NCBI GenBank assembly: GCA_035048495.1
Contig: CM068545.1
Location: forward strand, 24,276,741 to 24,340,740
From: Euptelea pleiosperma
Lineage: Eukaryota > Streptophyta > Magnoliopsida > Ranunculales > Eupteleaceae
Length of the DNA: 64,000 nt
Reading direction: 5' to 3'
Shown piece after piece: positions 23,860 through 35,529 of this stretch. Below the pieces are notes generated by a model. That model searched no databases. It was not told where the DNA came from and saw only the letters and a list, made by a program, of their open reading frames with translations. The position numbers and the translations under genes are program-made. Numbering within the stretch: position 1 is the stretch's first letter; every line of letters begins with the position of its first letter.

Positions 23860-24065
23860 TGTTTAAAAAAACGGCCGTTATAACAGATTCGGACCTCCCC
23901 CATTACGTTACGTACCGTTAAAATGCCCAGAAAATAACGGCCGTTATTTTCCGTTATTTTTCCATTATAACGAAAATAACGACCGTTATTTTCTGGAAAA
24001 TTTGAAGGAAAAAAAACGGTCATTATTTCCATTATTTTCCATTATTTTTCCATTTTTTTCTGCTA
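23860..24065 (-). mobile_element. hAT-type palindromic MITE fragment (AACGGCCGTTAT family)
   Basis: CTTGTTTAAAAAAACGGCCG, CAGATTCGGACC and CCGTTAAAATGCCC are the complement of the right half of the complete element at 49003..49344. The other half is missing, so this is a truncated copy. Confidence 0.7.
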
Positions 24066-24169
24066 TTTTCTTTTTTGGAAAATCTGAAATTCAAATTTCA
24101 AATTTCAAATTTCGAAATCCGGCACTAAATTTAGGATTTCGAGAGGGTTTCTGAAGGGAGTTTTGTGAA

Positions 24170-25312
24170 CCACCTGATTTCTGATCCAATTACAAATCCC
24201 CAATCCGAATCCAATCTGATACCTACATCCAAATTTGATTTTTTTCCAGATCGGGTTGTTTCGGATATAATCCAATCCATTGACGACCCAATGGCAAACA
24301 GGCACACAAATGGAGAATAAATCTTTGATGACAAACTATCTTGATCAGGGATGTCACAGAGGTCTGTATGGCCATGTGGCAGTCTTAGAGATCACTAATC
24401 GTTCCTTGTTTGTCCCATCCCTATGTCGACCTACAGAACAAAAAACAACCTAATAGGTGATTACTAGCAGTTGGATCTGAGTACCTGAATCCCACAATTA
24501 AAAATCAAATCAAGAAAAAAGACTCAAATCCTAGGGTTAGAAATCACAAATCAGACTGACTTTGGTCTCTAGGTCTACCTAGGGATACGACTGGTAGTCT
24601 CTAACAGTGTGCCACGTGATCCATATGGAGTGTCTCATCAAAGATTTATTAAAAACTGACTAGGGGCATCTGTCAGATAATCACGAGAGCCCTAGAAACG
24701 CTATAAATTGAAAAAAAAAAAAGTGATAAATCGGGAAAACGTTTTGATGCATAGGTCTCTCGTTGCACAGACTCTCGTGGCCCTACCTAGCTCATTTTTT
24801 GTGACCACTGACAACATTGATTTGGAGTCCACCAATTGGTGGATATACACACTAAAAATCAGCTTGATAGATCAGTTTTAACCATTGGATTTTGTACTTA
24901 AGATGCATACTTGATTCCAACGAATAGAATCAATCCTAAAAAGGTGCTAAAATGTTGGCTAGATAGAACCAATCAGGCTTATTTTTGGTATGTGTATCAA
25001 ACAAGAGGTGGGCTAAACATCTATACAGTTAGTGGGTCCCAAAAATAAACGCTATGTAGGGCTACGATAGTCCTATGCATGGACTACATCCAATGTTTGT
25101 GCATCTAATCGGCCTAATTTTTTGCTGTATGTCCACTTAGGGATGAGCCAAGCATCTATATGGTCAAAGTCTCTAATGGTGTCCCATGCGGAAATCTGTG
25201 ATCGTCGTTAAAAAATGGAGTAGGTCCTAGGAAAGCAAGCAATGACATCTATTAGATAATCAGAATAGACCTAGAAACGCTATAAATTGATAGAATAATG
25301 ATAAACCGATGT
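24170..25312 (+). repeat. GSTU copy 3 upstream flank, with an internally repeated promoter-like segment
   Basis: 24340..25310 matches the copy 2 upstream block. The promoter-proximal piece (ATNAGATAATCA ... CTAGAAACGCTATAAATTGA) occurs twice here, at about 24669..24710 and 25250..25291; copy 2 has it once. Old MITE cores are embedded at 24350..24630 and 24830..25050. No gene is seen. Confidence 0.7.
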
Positions 25313-25322
25313 CAAAAAATGC

Positions 25323-26210
<888 letters not shown>

Positions 26211-26510
26211 AGTCTGCATTGTTCTACACTTTTGGTTGGGGCTTTGTGTTTCCATGGCTTTGTATTCTCATGGTTTTGGTTTTGCTGGGTAATAGAGAAG
26301 TAAAGGAGCCTTCTACTTCTCTTGGAAGTTGGAAGCTCATAGTGTAGTATCAAATGGATTTTCATGTGGTGATCGAATTGTCCCTTATCATTGAACTATG
26401 AGGTTTTATAAGGTCTACCGTAGTGGGACTCCTTAACTTCGCACCGACAGGGTGAGAGGAAGAGTCCACACTCCACTGGCTGCTGACGCAATCCGTTTCC
26501 CTCTCATAAA

Positions 26511-27233
26511 TGCTAAATAAAATCGAGCCAAGAATAAATTGAATTAAATAAAACTTAATCCAAATGTATCATTGGGTTCAACATCCGTCCAAGAAACATA
26601 ACTAAGGTACATCAATGTCTAAAAGAAATACAACTCATGAACAGATGGTCCGACAAATGGATAGTTAAGTGGTCACTGACGATTTATGACTTTCACCTAA
26701 GGTTTTCACACCGGTAATTAATATGAGATCATGCATGAAAAACATACATTTAAGTTTCCTTCGATGTCCGATTAATTATCACAGTACAAGACAAACAGTC
26801 TAACGAAATAGTATCTGGGCTTGCACACAACGACGATCCCATAAAATGACTTCAAGATGTCAATATAAACTTCCCGCGCAAAAATGGGTAGGGCTAATCG
26901 ACCGCCTTAAACCATGAATAGGCTCGGTTGACTGCCCAATAAAAGTACCCAGGGCTGGTCGACCGCTCCCTGTCCAGGTCGACTACGCCTCCTAAAACTT
27001 ATCTTGTCAGTCGATTGCCCACCGCCTCTAGGGCCAGTTGACCGCACTCTTACTGGCTTCACAAGGCCGATTGACCACCCCCAGGTCACAGTCAATTGCA
27101 TTGCGCACCCCAACGGTGCATAGAAATCCAGAAATCTTCTTGAATTCATCAATAATTGTGTAACTCAAAAAAATATGGACCAAAATGTTTTGGAAGCTAA
27201 ATTTGACATAGGTATAATAAAAAGGGTCGGGCT
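26511..27233. other. GSTU copy 3 3' flank with LTR-like sequence
   Basis: Between about 26870 and 27080 the sequence repeats GGTCGAC/GTTGACCGC-type motifs similar to those in the Copia-type LTR at 12780..12930 but mainly in the opposite orientation. 27180..27233 returns to the duplicated flank. No gene is seen. Confidence 0.4.
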
Positions 27234-27611
27234 CAAGGGACCCCCATTTCTGACCACCTTTTTGACCCCCATCTTGGCGTACCCACATAGAAGATTAATC
27301 AATGGCTGATTTTTGGTGACGATGAACTCTATGGTGAGGAGATCATCCTCACAAAAATTCAAATCATTCTGATATTCATAGACTGGTTTAGAAGCTGAAG
27401 AATTATGGATCGTCAACTTTTACCGTGTAAATTTAAAACCACATTTGATGGGGTTAGAATTTTCAGAATGTGCTGATTTTTTGTTGGGGTAATCTATATG
27501 GTGAGGTTACCATCCCCACCAAAAATCAGCCATTGATTCATCTTTTATGTGGGTACGCCAAGATGGGGGTCAAAAAAAGGGGTCAGACATGGGGTCCGTT
27601 GAGCCCGACCC
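27234..27611. mobile_element. Mutator-type foldback MITE, TIR GGGTCGGGCTC, TSD taataaaaa
   Basis: The ends are GGGTCGGGCTCAAGGGACCC and (complement) GGGTCGGGCTCAACGGACCC. The 378-bp body folds back over most of its length (AATCAGCCATTGAT on both arms). The 9-mer taataaaaa is at 27225..27233 and 27612..27620. The empty site is at 10116..10135. This is the reference copy for the sequence that forms the 167-bp tandem array at 1..930. Confidence 0.92.
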
Positions 27612-28277
27612 TAATAAAAATACTTAGAAAAATACCAAGGTTCGAAACCCATCCAGCAAACATTATCCACTAGAGCATTAATAATAAATACAAACTATGC
27701 ATTATAATTAATTACAATAAATAAATGTTAACTGATAATCACTTCCAGATAAGGGAATCATCTACACCCATATTTATGACTCCATACATTCCATCCATGT
27801 GGGTCTCTAAAGAAAACAAATGTACGGGTGGGTATCTTTAATAAATATATCTAGAGCTACAGTACCCATTAATATACAATATTCTTACATCTATGGGTGG
27901 AGCCCACATAGATATCATGTTGGACAATCCACATATCTAAATATTGAGCTGTCCACATTATGATGAAACACGTGGACTGTTAGGTGAGCGCTTTAAAAAT
28001 CCATTATTTAATTTGATACTTCATTGGAAAATACTACCCCATGGATATATAATCGGACAAAAATGTATACGGTTGAGATCATTTACCATTGGATTCAAGA
28101 GATCCACAGTCCATGTCCTCAACCCCACATATTTTTGTCCGGTGATCCGTTGGTAGCACGACTCAACTTTACCATCGCTAACACGGAACCCTTTGTTTAT
28201 TTATTTCTTTTATAAGGCTTTTTGTGGTCATTTGTTAGCGTTGATATAGACGATTGATCTGGAATATTGGTTGGGAG
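27612..28277. other. Duplicated GST flank, then gene-free sequence
   Basis: 27630..27835 matches 10800..11035. Around 27985..28140 an inverted pair (AAAAATGTATACGG..., CACATATTTTTGTCCGGTGA) suggests another decayed foldback. No gene is seen. Confidence 0.4.
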
Positions 28278-28652
28278 TGAGGGTGTCAATTTTACCCGTT
28301 TAACCGGAACCGAATTGGAACCGGAACTGAAAACACCGGTTCCGGTTCCACATTTTTGGGAACCGATTAAAAAGTAACCGGAACCGGAACGAAACCGATA
28401 AGAACCGGAACCGAACAGATAAGAATCGGTACCAATAAATAAATATAGTGTAAATATTCTCATATTCTCAAGATTTGGTACAATATACCCGGAACCGGAA
28501 CCAGAACCAGAACCGACATAAATACATAATTAGTTCCGGTTCCGGATCCATCACTTTGATAACTGGAACCGTTAAGGAACCGAACCGATAAGAACCGGAA
28601 CCGATTTGGTCACCTTAGAAACCGAACCGGAACCGACCCGTTGACACCCGTA
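28278..28652. mobile_element. hAT-type MITE rich in GGAACCGG, 8-bp TSD
   Basis: The ends TGAGGGTGTCAA and (complement) TACGGGTGTCAA flank 375 bp filled with AACCGGAACC repeats in both orientations. The 8-mers gttgggag (28270..28277) and gttgggac (28653..28660) differ at one base. An 8-bp duplication and a T-rich GGGTGTCAA terminus fit hAT elements. A second copy lies at 29558..29960. Confidence 0.8.
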
Positions 28653-28809
28653 GTTGGGACCCATTGTTTCACATTGGGCTTAGAGCATTTCCGACAGATC
28701 ATCATTTTGTTTCGCCAAGCCAAACTTGAGGCAAAAACAGTCAAATTCATCCTCCAACAGGGTCGCTAACCCGCTCGTCATTTTGAAAGGTTAGCTAAAA
28801 CTCATCTCC

Positions 28810-29190
28810 CTTGCCCCAACATTGGCACGATATCTCCCTTTGCCAAATCTTCCTACTGTTAGAACACTACCATTTTACCCTCTCTTTCTCTTCCATGTCA
28901 ATACGCAGTTGCCTTGTGACATCTACGGGGAGACACAACAGGATTGAAAGGATTTGCAACCCTTCTCATCCACGTCTCTCCTCAATCTCCACCAACCCCA
29001 TCTCTTCATCTTCATCTCCCTCTCGCCCTTCCCCTTACCCTAAATATCTCTCCTTTACCAAAAACTCCACAATCGGATGGTCTCCAGAAGTCCCTTCAAG
29101 CTCCCTCTCGCTTTCGAGCAAGTATTATCGCTGCCTCTGCTAATGGCGGTGAGCTGCGGAAGAACACTTTCATTTCACAGAGAAAGTGAT
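28810..29190 (+). other. Possible coding exon or captured gene fragment
   Basis: Two overlapping frames are open. One starts near 28896 and is Ser/Pro-rich (SSSSSPSRPSPYPKYLSF); the other, from 28944, ends SRFRASIIAASANGGELRKN. Serine and alanine richness, lack of acidic residues and the SIIAASANGG stretch look like a chloroplast transit peptide, such as the first exon of a plastid protein gene. No downstream exon or family motif is seen, and the neighbours are MITEs. I cannot name it; it may be a transposon-captured fragment or chance. Confidence 0.25.
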
Positions 29191-29254
29191 GAGGCTTTCA
29201 CCGAATCTGTGGTAAAAACTAAAAACTGCTGAGAAACAGATCGGTAATAGGTAA

Positions 29255-30028
29255 GAGTAAAACTTCTTTCACAACGTTGTGACTGATCCTTCTATCACAA
29301 CACACAGTAAGAGCCACGTGACACAATCTTAGTGGACTCTGACTGTATGGATGTTTGGCCAGTCCCTCGGTGGACCTTCAAAACCAAATATCAGCTTGAT
29401 TAGTGATTCTAAGCGAGTCGATTGAAGTTCTTTTCATGGGTTGATTTTAACGGTAGGATTTTGAACATTATTGAGCATTATTTGGAAGCAAAGATCCAAA
29501 GGTTTAAATCATTAATCCGATTGAGTTTTGGTTTGCAGGTCCACCGAGGGACTGACCTAGGGGTGTCAATTTTACCCGTTTAACCAAAACCGAATCGGAA
29601 CCGGAACCGAAAACACCAGTTCCGGTTCCACATTTTTGAGAACCGATTAAAAAGGAACCAGAACCGGAACCGAACAGAAAATAATGGTTCCGATTCCGGG
29701 AGTCTAATATGGAACCGAAACCGATAAGAACCGGTACCAATGTATAAATATAGTGTAAAAATTCTCATATTCTCAAGATTTGGCCCATTATACCCGAAAC
29801 CAGAACCAGAACCGACAGATATACATAATCGGTTCCGGTTCCGGATCATCACTTTGAGAATCGGAACCATTAAGGAACCAAACCGATAAGAATTGGAACC
29901 GATTGTTCCGGTTCTGGTCACCTTAGGAACCAAACCGGAATCGACCCGGAACCAACCCTAGACTGACCAAACATCAACTAAGAGTGTGCCATGTGGCTCT
30001 TTTTTGTGCATTGTGACAAGTTTTACTC
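29255..30028. mobile_element. Mutator-type G-box MITE interrupted by a hAT MITE
   Basis: The element begins GAGTAAAACTTCTTTCACAA and ends with the complement of GAGTAAAACTTGTCACAA. The left arm has GCCACGTGAC and CTGTATGGATGTTTGGCC; the right arm resumes after the hAT insertion with GACTGACCAAACATC. Removing 29558..29968 restores a continuous foldback of about 360 bp. The flanking 9-mers do not match, so no target duplication is claimed. Confidence 0.8.
29558..29960. mobile_element. hAT-type MITE nested in a Mutator-type MITE, TSD gactgacc
   Basis: The element starts TAGGGGTGTCAATTTTACCC and ends CCAACCCTA. The perfect 8-mer gactgacc is at 29550..29557 and 29961..29968. The interior is the same GGAACCGG-rich sequence as in 28278..28652, including CATATTCTCAAGATTTGG. 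Insertion falls within the right arm of the host MITE. Confidence 0.92.
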
Positions 30029-30039
30029 CCATAAAAGTG

Positions 30040-30345
30040 TATGTGGTTGGATCAAGCAATGGCCAAACATTTATGGAGCCCTTTTTGCTCATGGACATCT
30101 ACATGAGCCACGTGGCACACTGTTAGTGACCAAAGACAGGATGCATGCTTCAGACCTGATTTTTGACTGTTGGGTTTGAGTCTAGTTCATGGATTGATTT
30201 TTAACCTTGGGATTTGAGTATCATTTGGCATACTAGAATCCAACGGTTAGAAATCACCAATCAGACTGATTTTGTTCTATAGGTCCACTTAGAGATGTAC
30301 CAAACATCCATACAGTCAAATGGTCTCTAAGAGTGTCCACATCCG
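30040..30345. mobile_element. Decayed G-box foldback MITE
   Basis: GAGCCACGTGGCACACTGTT on the left arm and CAAACATCCATACAGTCAAA with CTCTAAGAGTGT on the right arm are the conserved core. Ends and target duplication are not recognisable. Confidence 0.65.
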
Positions 30346-30352
30346 TCAGCAA

Positions 30353-30530
30353 GAGTAAAACTTCTGTTACAATCAGATTGCAAATCACACAATCACAGCC
30401 AATGAGTTCTCGGCATGTACACCTAAAATAAAAGCACATGGGTACGTTGCAAAAGCACTTATGTATGTGCCATGAACTCATTGGCTTGTGATTCTGTGAT
30501 TTACAATTTCGTGTGATAGAAGTTTTACTC
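30353..30530. mobile_element. Mutator-type MITE, same subfamily as the GSTU copy 1 promoter insertion
   Basis: The 178-bp element has GAGTAAAACTTCTGTTACAA and (complement) GAGTAAAACTTCTATCACAC ends, with the internal pair CCAATGAGTTCTCGGCA. The flanks cgtcagcaa (30344..30352) and tgtcatcaa (30531..30539) match at 7 of 9 positions, consistent with an older target duplication. It closely resembles 4849..5025. Confidence 0.85.
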
Positions 30531-30541
30531 TGTCATCAAAG

Positions 30542-30691
30542 GAGTAAAACTTCTATCACAAGAAATTGTAAATCACACAATCACAGTTCTCTAGCACGTA
30601 CACAAGTGCTTTTGCTTTGAGGTGTACGTGCCGAGAACTCATTGGCTGTAATTGTGTGATTTGCAATCCGCTTTTGACAGAAGTTTTACTC
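30542..30691. mobile_element. Mutator-type MITE inserted beside its relative, TSD tcatcaaag
   Basis: The 150-bp element has GAGTAAAACTTCTATCACAA and (complement) GAGTAAAACTTCTGTCAAAA ends. The perfect 9-mer tcatcaaag occurs at 30533..30541 and 30692..30700. Its target overlaps the right flank of 30353..30530, so it inserted immediately next to the older element. Confidence 0.92.
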
Positions 30692-30819
30692 TCATCAAAG
30701 ACGTCTTTGAACAAAAAGGACTGGTTCATGGGTCAGTGGGCCCGAAATGTTGTGCCACGTGATTGTAATTTCTTCTTTGGGCTTATCCCTGAGAAAAGCT
30801 TTTTTATGTTTAAATTTCT

Positions 30820-31450
30820 TGATTTGCCAATATTGGATATTTCCAAATGACACTTGGCATACTTTTTTCGGACCACCTGATTGCATGGATGTTAGCCTCA
30901 TTACTTGATGGATCTACACAACACAAATCAACCTGATTTGTGATTTCTAGTCGTTGGGTTTGAGCATTTCTTTATAGATTGAATCTAGCCGTAGGACAAC
31001 ATTTTGTTTGGGTAATCAAATCAACAGCTAAAAATCACCATTCATGTTGATGTTTGGTTTGTTGATTCACCAAGAGGGGAACAAACATCCACATTGAAAA
31101 ATCACATAAAGGGGTGTTTCGATCGATAAAAAATTTTGTAATTAACTTTTTATTTGAGCTTAGTGCCCCCTATTAGAGGACGATGACCGTATGGATGTTT
31201 GGGCAGTCCCTAGGTGGACCTACAGACCAAAAATCAGCCTGATTAATGGTTTCAAACCATTGGATCTGTAACCCCAAATAATGCTCAAATTCCACGGTTA
31301 AAAATCAACCCATGAAAATGACTCCAATTCAACGCTTAGAAATCACTAATCAAGCTAATTTTTGGTCTATATGTTCATCTAGGGTTGAGCCAAACATCCA
31401 TACGGCCAGAAATCTCTAAGAATATGCCACGTGGCTCATATTGAGTCCAT
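30820..31450. mobile_element. Two decayed foldback MITE copies
   Basis: The first (about 30840..31115) has TTGCATGGATGTTAGCC and GGGAACAAACATCCACA arms. The second (about 31155..31450) has GACCGTATGGATGTTTGGGC and, on the right, CCAAACATCCATACGGCC with ATGCCACGTGGCTCATATTG. No target duplications were found. Confidence 0.65.
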
Positions 31451-31479
31451 ATGTTATATTAGAATAATATCCCTAGCTA

Positions 31480-34403
31480 TCTACAAGATTTTGAGATTTT
31501 TGAGAAATTTTGTTTATAATGGGTATTTTGGTAATTTTTGAAAGAATTTTCAGATATGGATCGTGTAAGTCGTGTGGGCTTGGTGTCGGGTCGATTTATG
31601 TTTATAGTGCATGTATAAATGTTGTATATCATCATCTACTAATCTAATTCCCGAGTACACATCAATTTATGTTTAAGTCGAATTATTTCATGTTGATTTT
31701 CTATGTTAGTTCCTTAATTAGCTTAGTAAATCGGATGATTGCGGACTATTTTGAGACCTATTTAGTATTTTATTTTTCTGATATTAATTTTGTATTTAAT
31801 TGATATTCATGTGCATTTTTTTAACCTATAGTTTTAATTACTTAATTGCATGTATTTTAGTCACATATACTTAGTGCATATTGGATATGTTGACATACAC
31901 CCTACCCCTTGTTTTTAGAAATATTAATGAATGTGATTAATATTAGTTGACAACCATATAAGCATATATAGGAATTAAATTTAGAAACCTAATTTACTTT
32001 TAATCATGAGACTTGCTCCAACTCAACTACACAAAACCTAGTTGAAACCTATTAGGACTTCTAGATTAATTTGACTTGTACTTTGACTCATATTATAACA
32101 CTTAGTTGGAATTGAGTTAAAACTCTATTAACTTGACACTCTAACCAATAAGAAGAGAGAGTCGTCCCCTTCAACCCTAAAATATTTGTAAAAGAAAAAC
32201 TCTCCCTTACCCAACCGTACACACCATTTTCCTCTCCTTTCATATTGTCCTCTACTTCCCACTAAAACCCTAACTGTACTACCCCCCCTCTCCCTCATTA
32301 TCTTAAAAAAAAGTGTTGTTCTCCAAAGAAACATGGCCTCTTTGCGGGGGATATTCTACCCTCTTGAAATTGGCCTCAAATGAAGAAGAAGAAAGAAATG
32401 AGAGAAGGAGAAAAAGGAAATAAGAAAAGATCCTTCATTAAAAATCAACTTTTTAAGCTTGCAATGTAGGTTCATCTTTATCTTCACATTTTGATTGATT
32501 TTTCTATTAAAATAATAATATTTTGCATGTGTTCATCTATTTTCAAGTTTTTATTATGGTTATCAAATCAAATATATTATTTAATACTATTTAGAAGTTT
32601 TACAAGCATGATATATCTATTAAGATTTTTTTTAGAATGATTTGCCTATTTTGTTATTTTTGAAACCCATAGCTCAGATTAGTTTTATGGTCAAATGGAC
32701 CCTTTTGGTGGTTGGATTGGGCTGGAATTTGGAAGATGCGGAGATTGCTATTGATGTCAATACATATTTGAAATTTAACCCAATTAGGTTTACAGGTTTG
32801 GAGCAGAAGTAAGAATTATTGTTTGATTTTAAAAACATCATAGTAATTAGTTTTAATTATGCCTTAATTTTTATTCTATCGGATGATGACTTGTTAGTTT
32901 ATTTAATGATTGTGAGTCAAGATGTGTTTGTTTTTTTTATGCGTGTTTTTGGATACGCGCACTTTGGCACCTGCACAAGTTAAATATGCGCGACGTTTGG
33001 ACAGACTCAACAAATCATGCTCGTTATACATTTATGCACGTTTATTTAGGCAAAAATTGGTAGTTGTTATGTGTACTTAAAAAATTTATATGGTCTAAAT
33101 ATACATATAATATAATATATAAATATAATATAATATATTTGTATTATAATATATTATTTATATATATATATATAATATTATGTACTATATAGTGAAAATC
33201 CGTATTTTATATAGTGTGATGCACCATAAGTGTGCCTTATGGTATATCGGTGTGCATTGTAACGTACGATTTGGCCCATGTTCTGATTCTCAAAAGGGGT
33301 GAGGAGTATTGCAACCCGCGCTTTTGCGCACATTGACGGCCCTAATACTCATTGTAAATCGTGCGTATTGGTGCAACCAAACACATATTTTTTGGTCAAG
33401 GTGTACACATCAACGCCAATGCGCGCGCATTTGTAAAAATAAACACGGCCTTAATTTCGTAATTACACATGTTTTGCTTTTTTGTCCATGTATCGTTTGG
33501 TACTATTTTGAACATATCTTTCTATAAGAATAACTTTTATATGATTCTGGAGCCTAGAGCTCTTTATTTGATCATATATAATTGTCATGAAGTTTTAAAT
33601 TTGAGTAACCCTAACCCCTCTGTTGAGGACTAAGTTTGAACTATATATGTAGGTCATTTGGACTTTGCAAAAGCACTCCCTTCCTTGAGGGCCAAACAAA
33701 GAGTAGTCGCTCTCAAAATAGCATCTTTAGTTTTTTTGTATGAAATCTTTTGTGTGCACTACTGATTTTGGGTTGTGATTTTTGAACCCAAAATCTATTT
33801 GCATGTTGCACTATTTTCTATGATTTTACCGGACTAAATCTATCATTTTATATTTTTAAAATAACAGGAAATGTCATATTTCAAACCCCTTTAGCCTTGC
33901 ATTCAAATGGTTTCTATAAATATTCTCAAACTTGTTTTATTGAATATTTTTCTTTACCCTACCCAATTTTTTAAGAAAGTATTTTGGTGAAAATGGTTTT
34001 GGATCTTTTCGGCCGACTTAGGATTTCGTTCCAGATATACTTTTTCCTAACTTCATAAAGTTGGAGTTCCGTGGAATTTTGAATTGTCTCATTTTGATTT
34101 GAAACAAAGAAGTTATGATCGTTGTAAGATCGAGTGTTTATGTTTTTCTACATGTTTCAATTTTGGGATTTTCTCTTTTTTTAATGTTCCATGTTAGCAT
34201 TAACTTTCATTGACCTTAGGTTGACTAGACTTGACATAGGTTGACCATAGACTTTTAGGTGGTGTTTGACCTTACGTTTAACCCATGTGGGCATTCTATG
34301 TTATTAAACTTATCTTTCGTATTCCAAATCTCATGCCTTAACCTTTTCAAGGTCAGCCTAAGGATCGTGGGTCGAGTCCTAGATCCCATGTTTGGAGGCG
34401 TAA
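31480..34403 (+). mobile_element. Gypsy-type LTR remnant, first copy
   Basis: From about 32100 to the end the sequence is homologous, in the same orientation, to 46380..48535: CTCTAACCAATAAGAAGAGA, ACTAAAACCCTAACTGTAC, GAACATATCTTTCTATAAG, TAACCCTAACCCCT. It ends GGAGGCGTAACA and is followed by AGAGTGGTATCGAAAC, close to a tRNA-Met primer-binding site (TGGTATCAGAGC) with changes. An AT-only stretch lies at 33090..33190. The left boundary is uncertain. No gene is seen. Confidence 0.55.
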
Positions 34404-35529
34404 CAGAGTGGTATCGAAACGTATGCTTTAGTCATTAGGGCTTTCTTTTTGACATAAGAACTATTGGATCACACATAGATACATTTGAACTATAGGATTG
34501 TTCACTGAACTCTGATTGTGTATGTATATATTTATAATATGTACGAATTAACTTTGTTTGTCGATCGACACTTGACACCGATTTCTATGAATGGTTAGAT
34601 GGCCAGTAGACATACTAACTATGCTGCTACAGTGGCGCAAGTATTGAACTTATTATTGCCTACTTTAATGTGCACACTTAGAATACTAAAGAATTACAAA
34701 GATGTCATCATTAGCTGACATGAAGTCATAAATGCACGAAATTAAAATCCTAGACATTAAAGCCTAATTGCAAAAAAGTGGTAGTGTAACTAAGATATGA
34801 GGTATATATAATATATGCAACAAGTTTAATATTTGAGGGAATATGAACCCCAAGGTCGAACCATAAGGATTGGGTATGGTGTCCTAGAAGGTTACTACAA
34901 ACATGGTGCATGGGGTGAAGAGATGGAATGAGAGTGGTATGTACTAAGTGGTGAAGTGTGTCAGTGAATGCAAAAAAGTTAAAGAAGTAGGTAGTGTATT
35001 AAAAAATAGAAAGACAAATAAATTATTTTGAGAGAAATCAAGAGAAGAGTTTGGGCATCAAGATTGGGCTATCCCATTATCTTGGTTCTCATAGAGCAAA
35101 TCACTAATGGAGATAATCAACTATTGAGTTGCTCTCTACACCAAGGATATGACAATATAGCTCATTACTACATTTTAAGGTAGGGTTCCCACCAAAAGAC
35201 ATTTTCAAGCTTAAAGCACTAACTAAAATTAAAATGCTTTAGATAAATAAGAGAATCTCATGTAAAACTCAAAAATAAAGGATGCATGGCATACCATGTG
35301 AAAAGCATACACATAAGATCTCGAAAGGAAATGTGATGAAATACCTCAATCCATTAATGTATGAAAAACATAAACAACAAAATATATTTGATACACCGTA
35401 AAATGAAATCTATACAAGAAGAAAGGGTGAAAAAAAACCCATGAAATCATAAGCTCAAGACCATGTGAGAAGATCAATGTAGGCCAAGAAAAAGTGGAAG
35501 ACCTCCACTCTAAGTCCAAGGAGCCTAGT
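34404..35529. other. Gene-free stretch after the LTR
   Basis: After the PBS-like sequence, 34598..34690 reads MASRHTNYAATVAQVLNLLL, which might be the start of a decayed gag, but it does not continue. The rest is AT-rich with no recognised feature. Confidence 0.35.

Noticed and set aside
29504..29933. Overlapping minus-strand frames rich in Gly, Ser and Phe (GSGSDSV-like)
   Set aside because: They arise from translating the GGAACCGG repeats of the hAT MITE.
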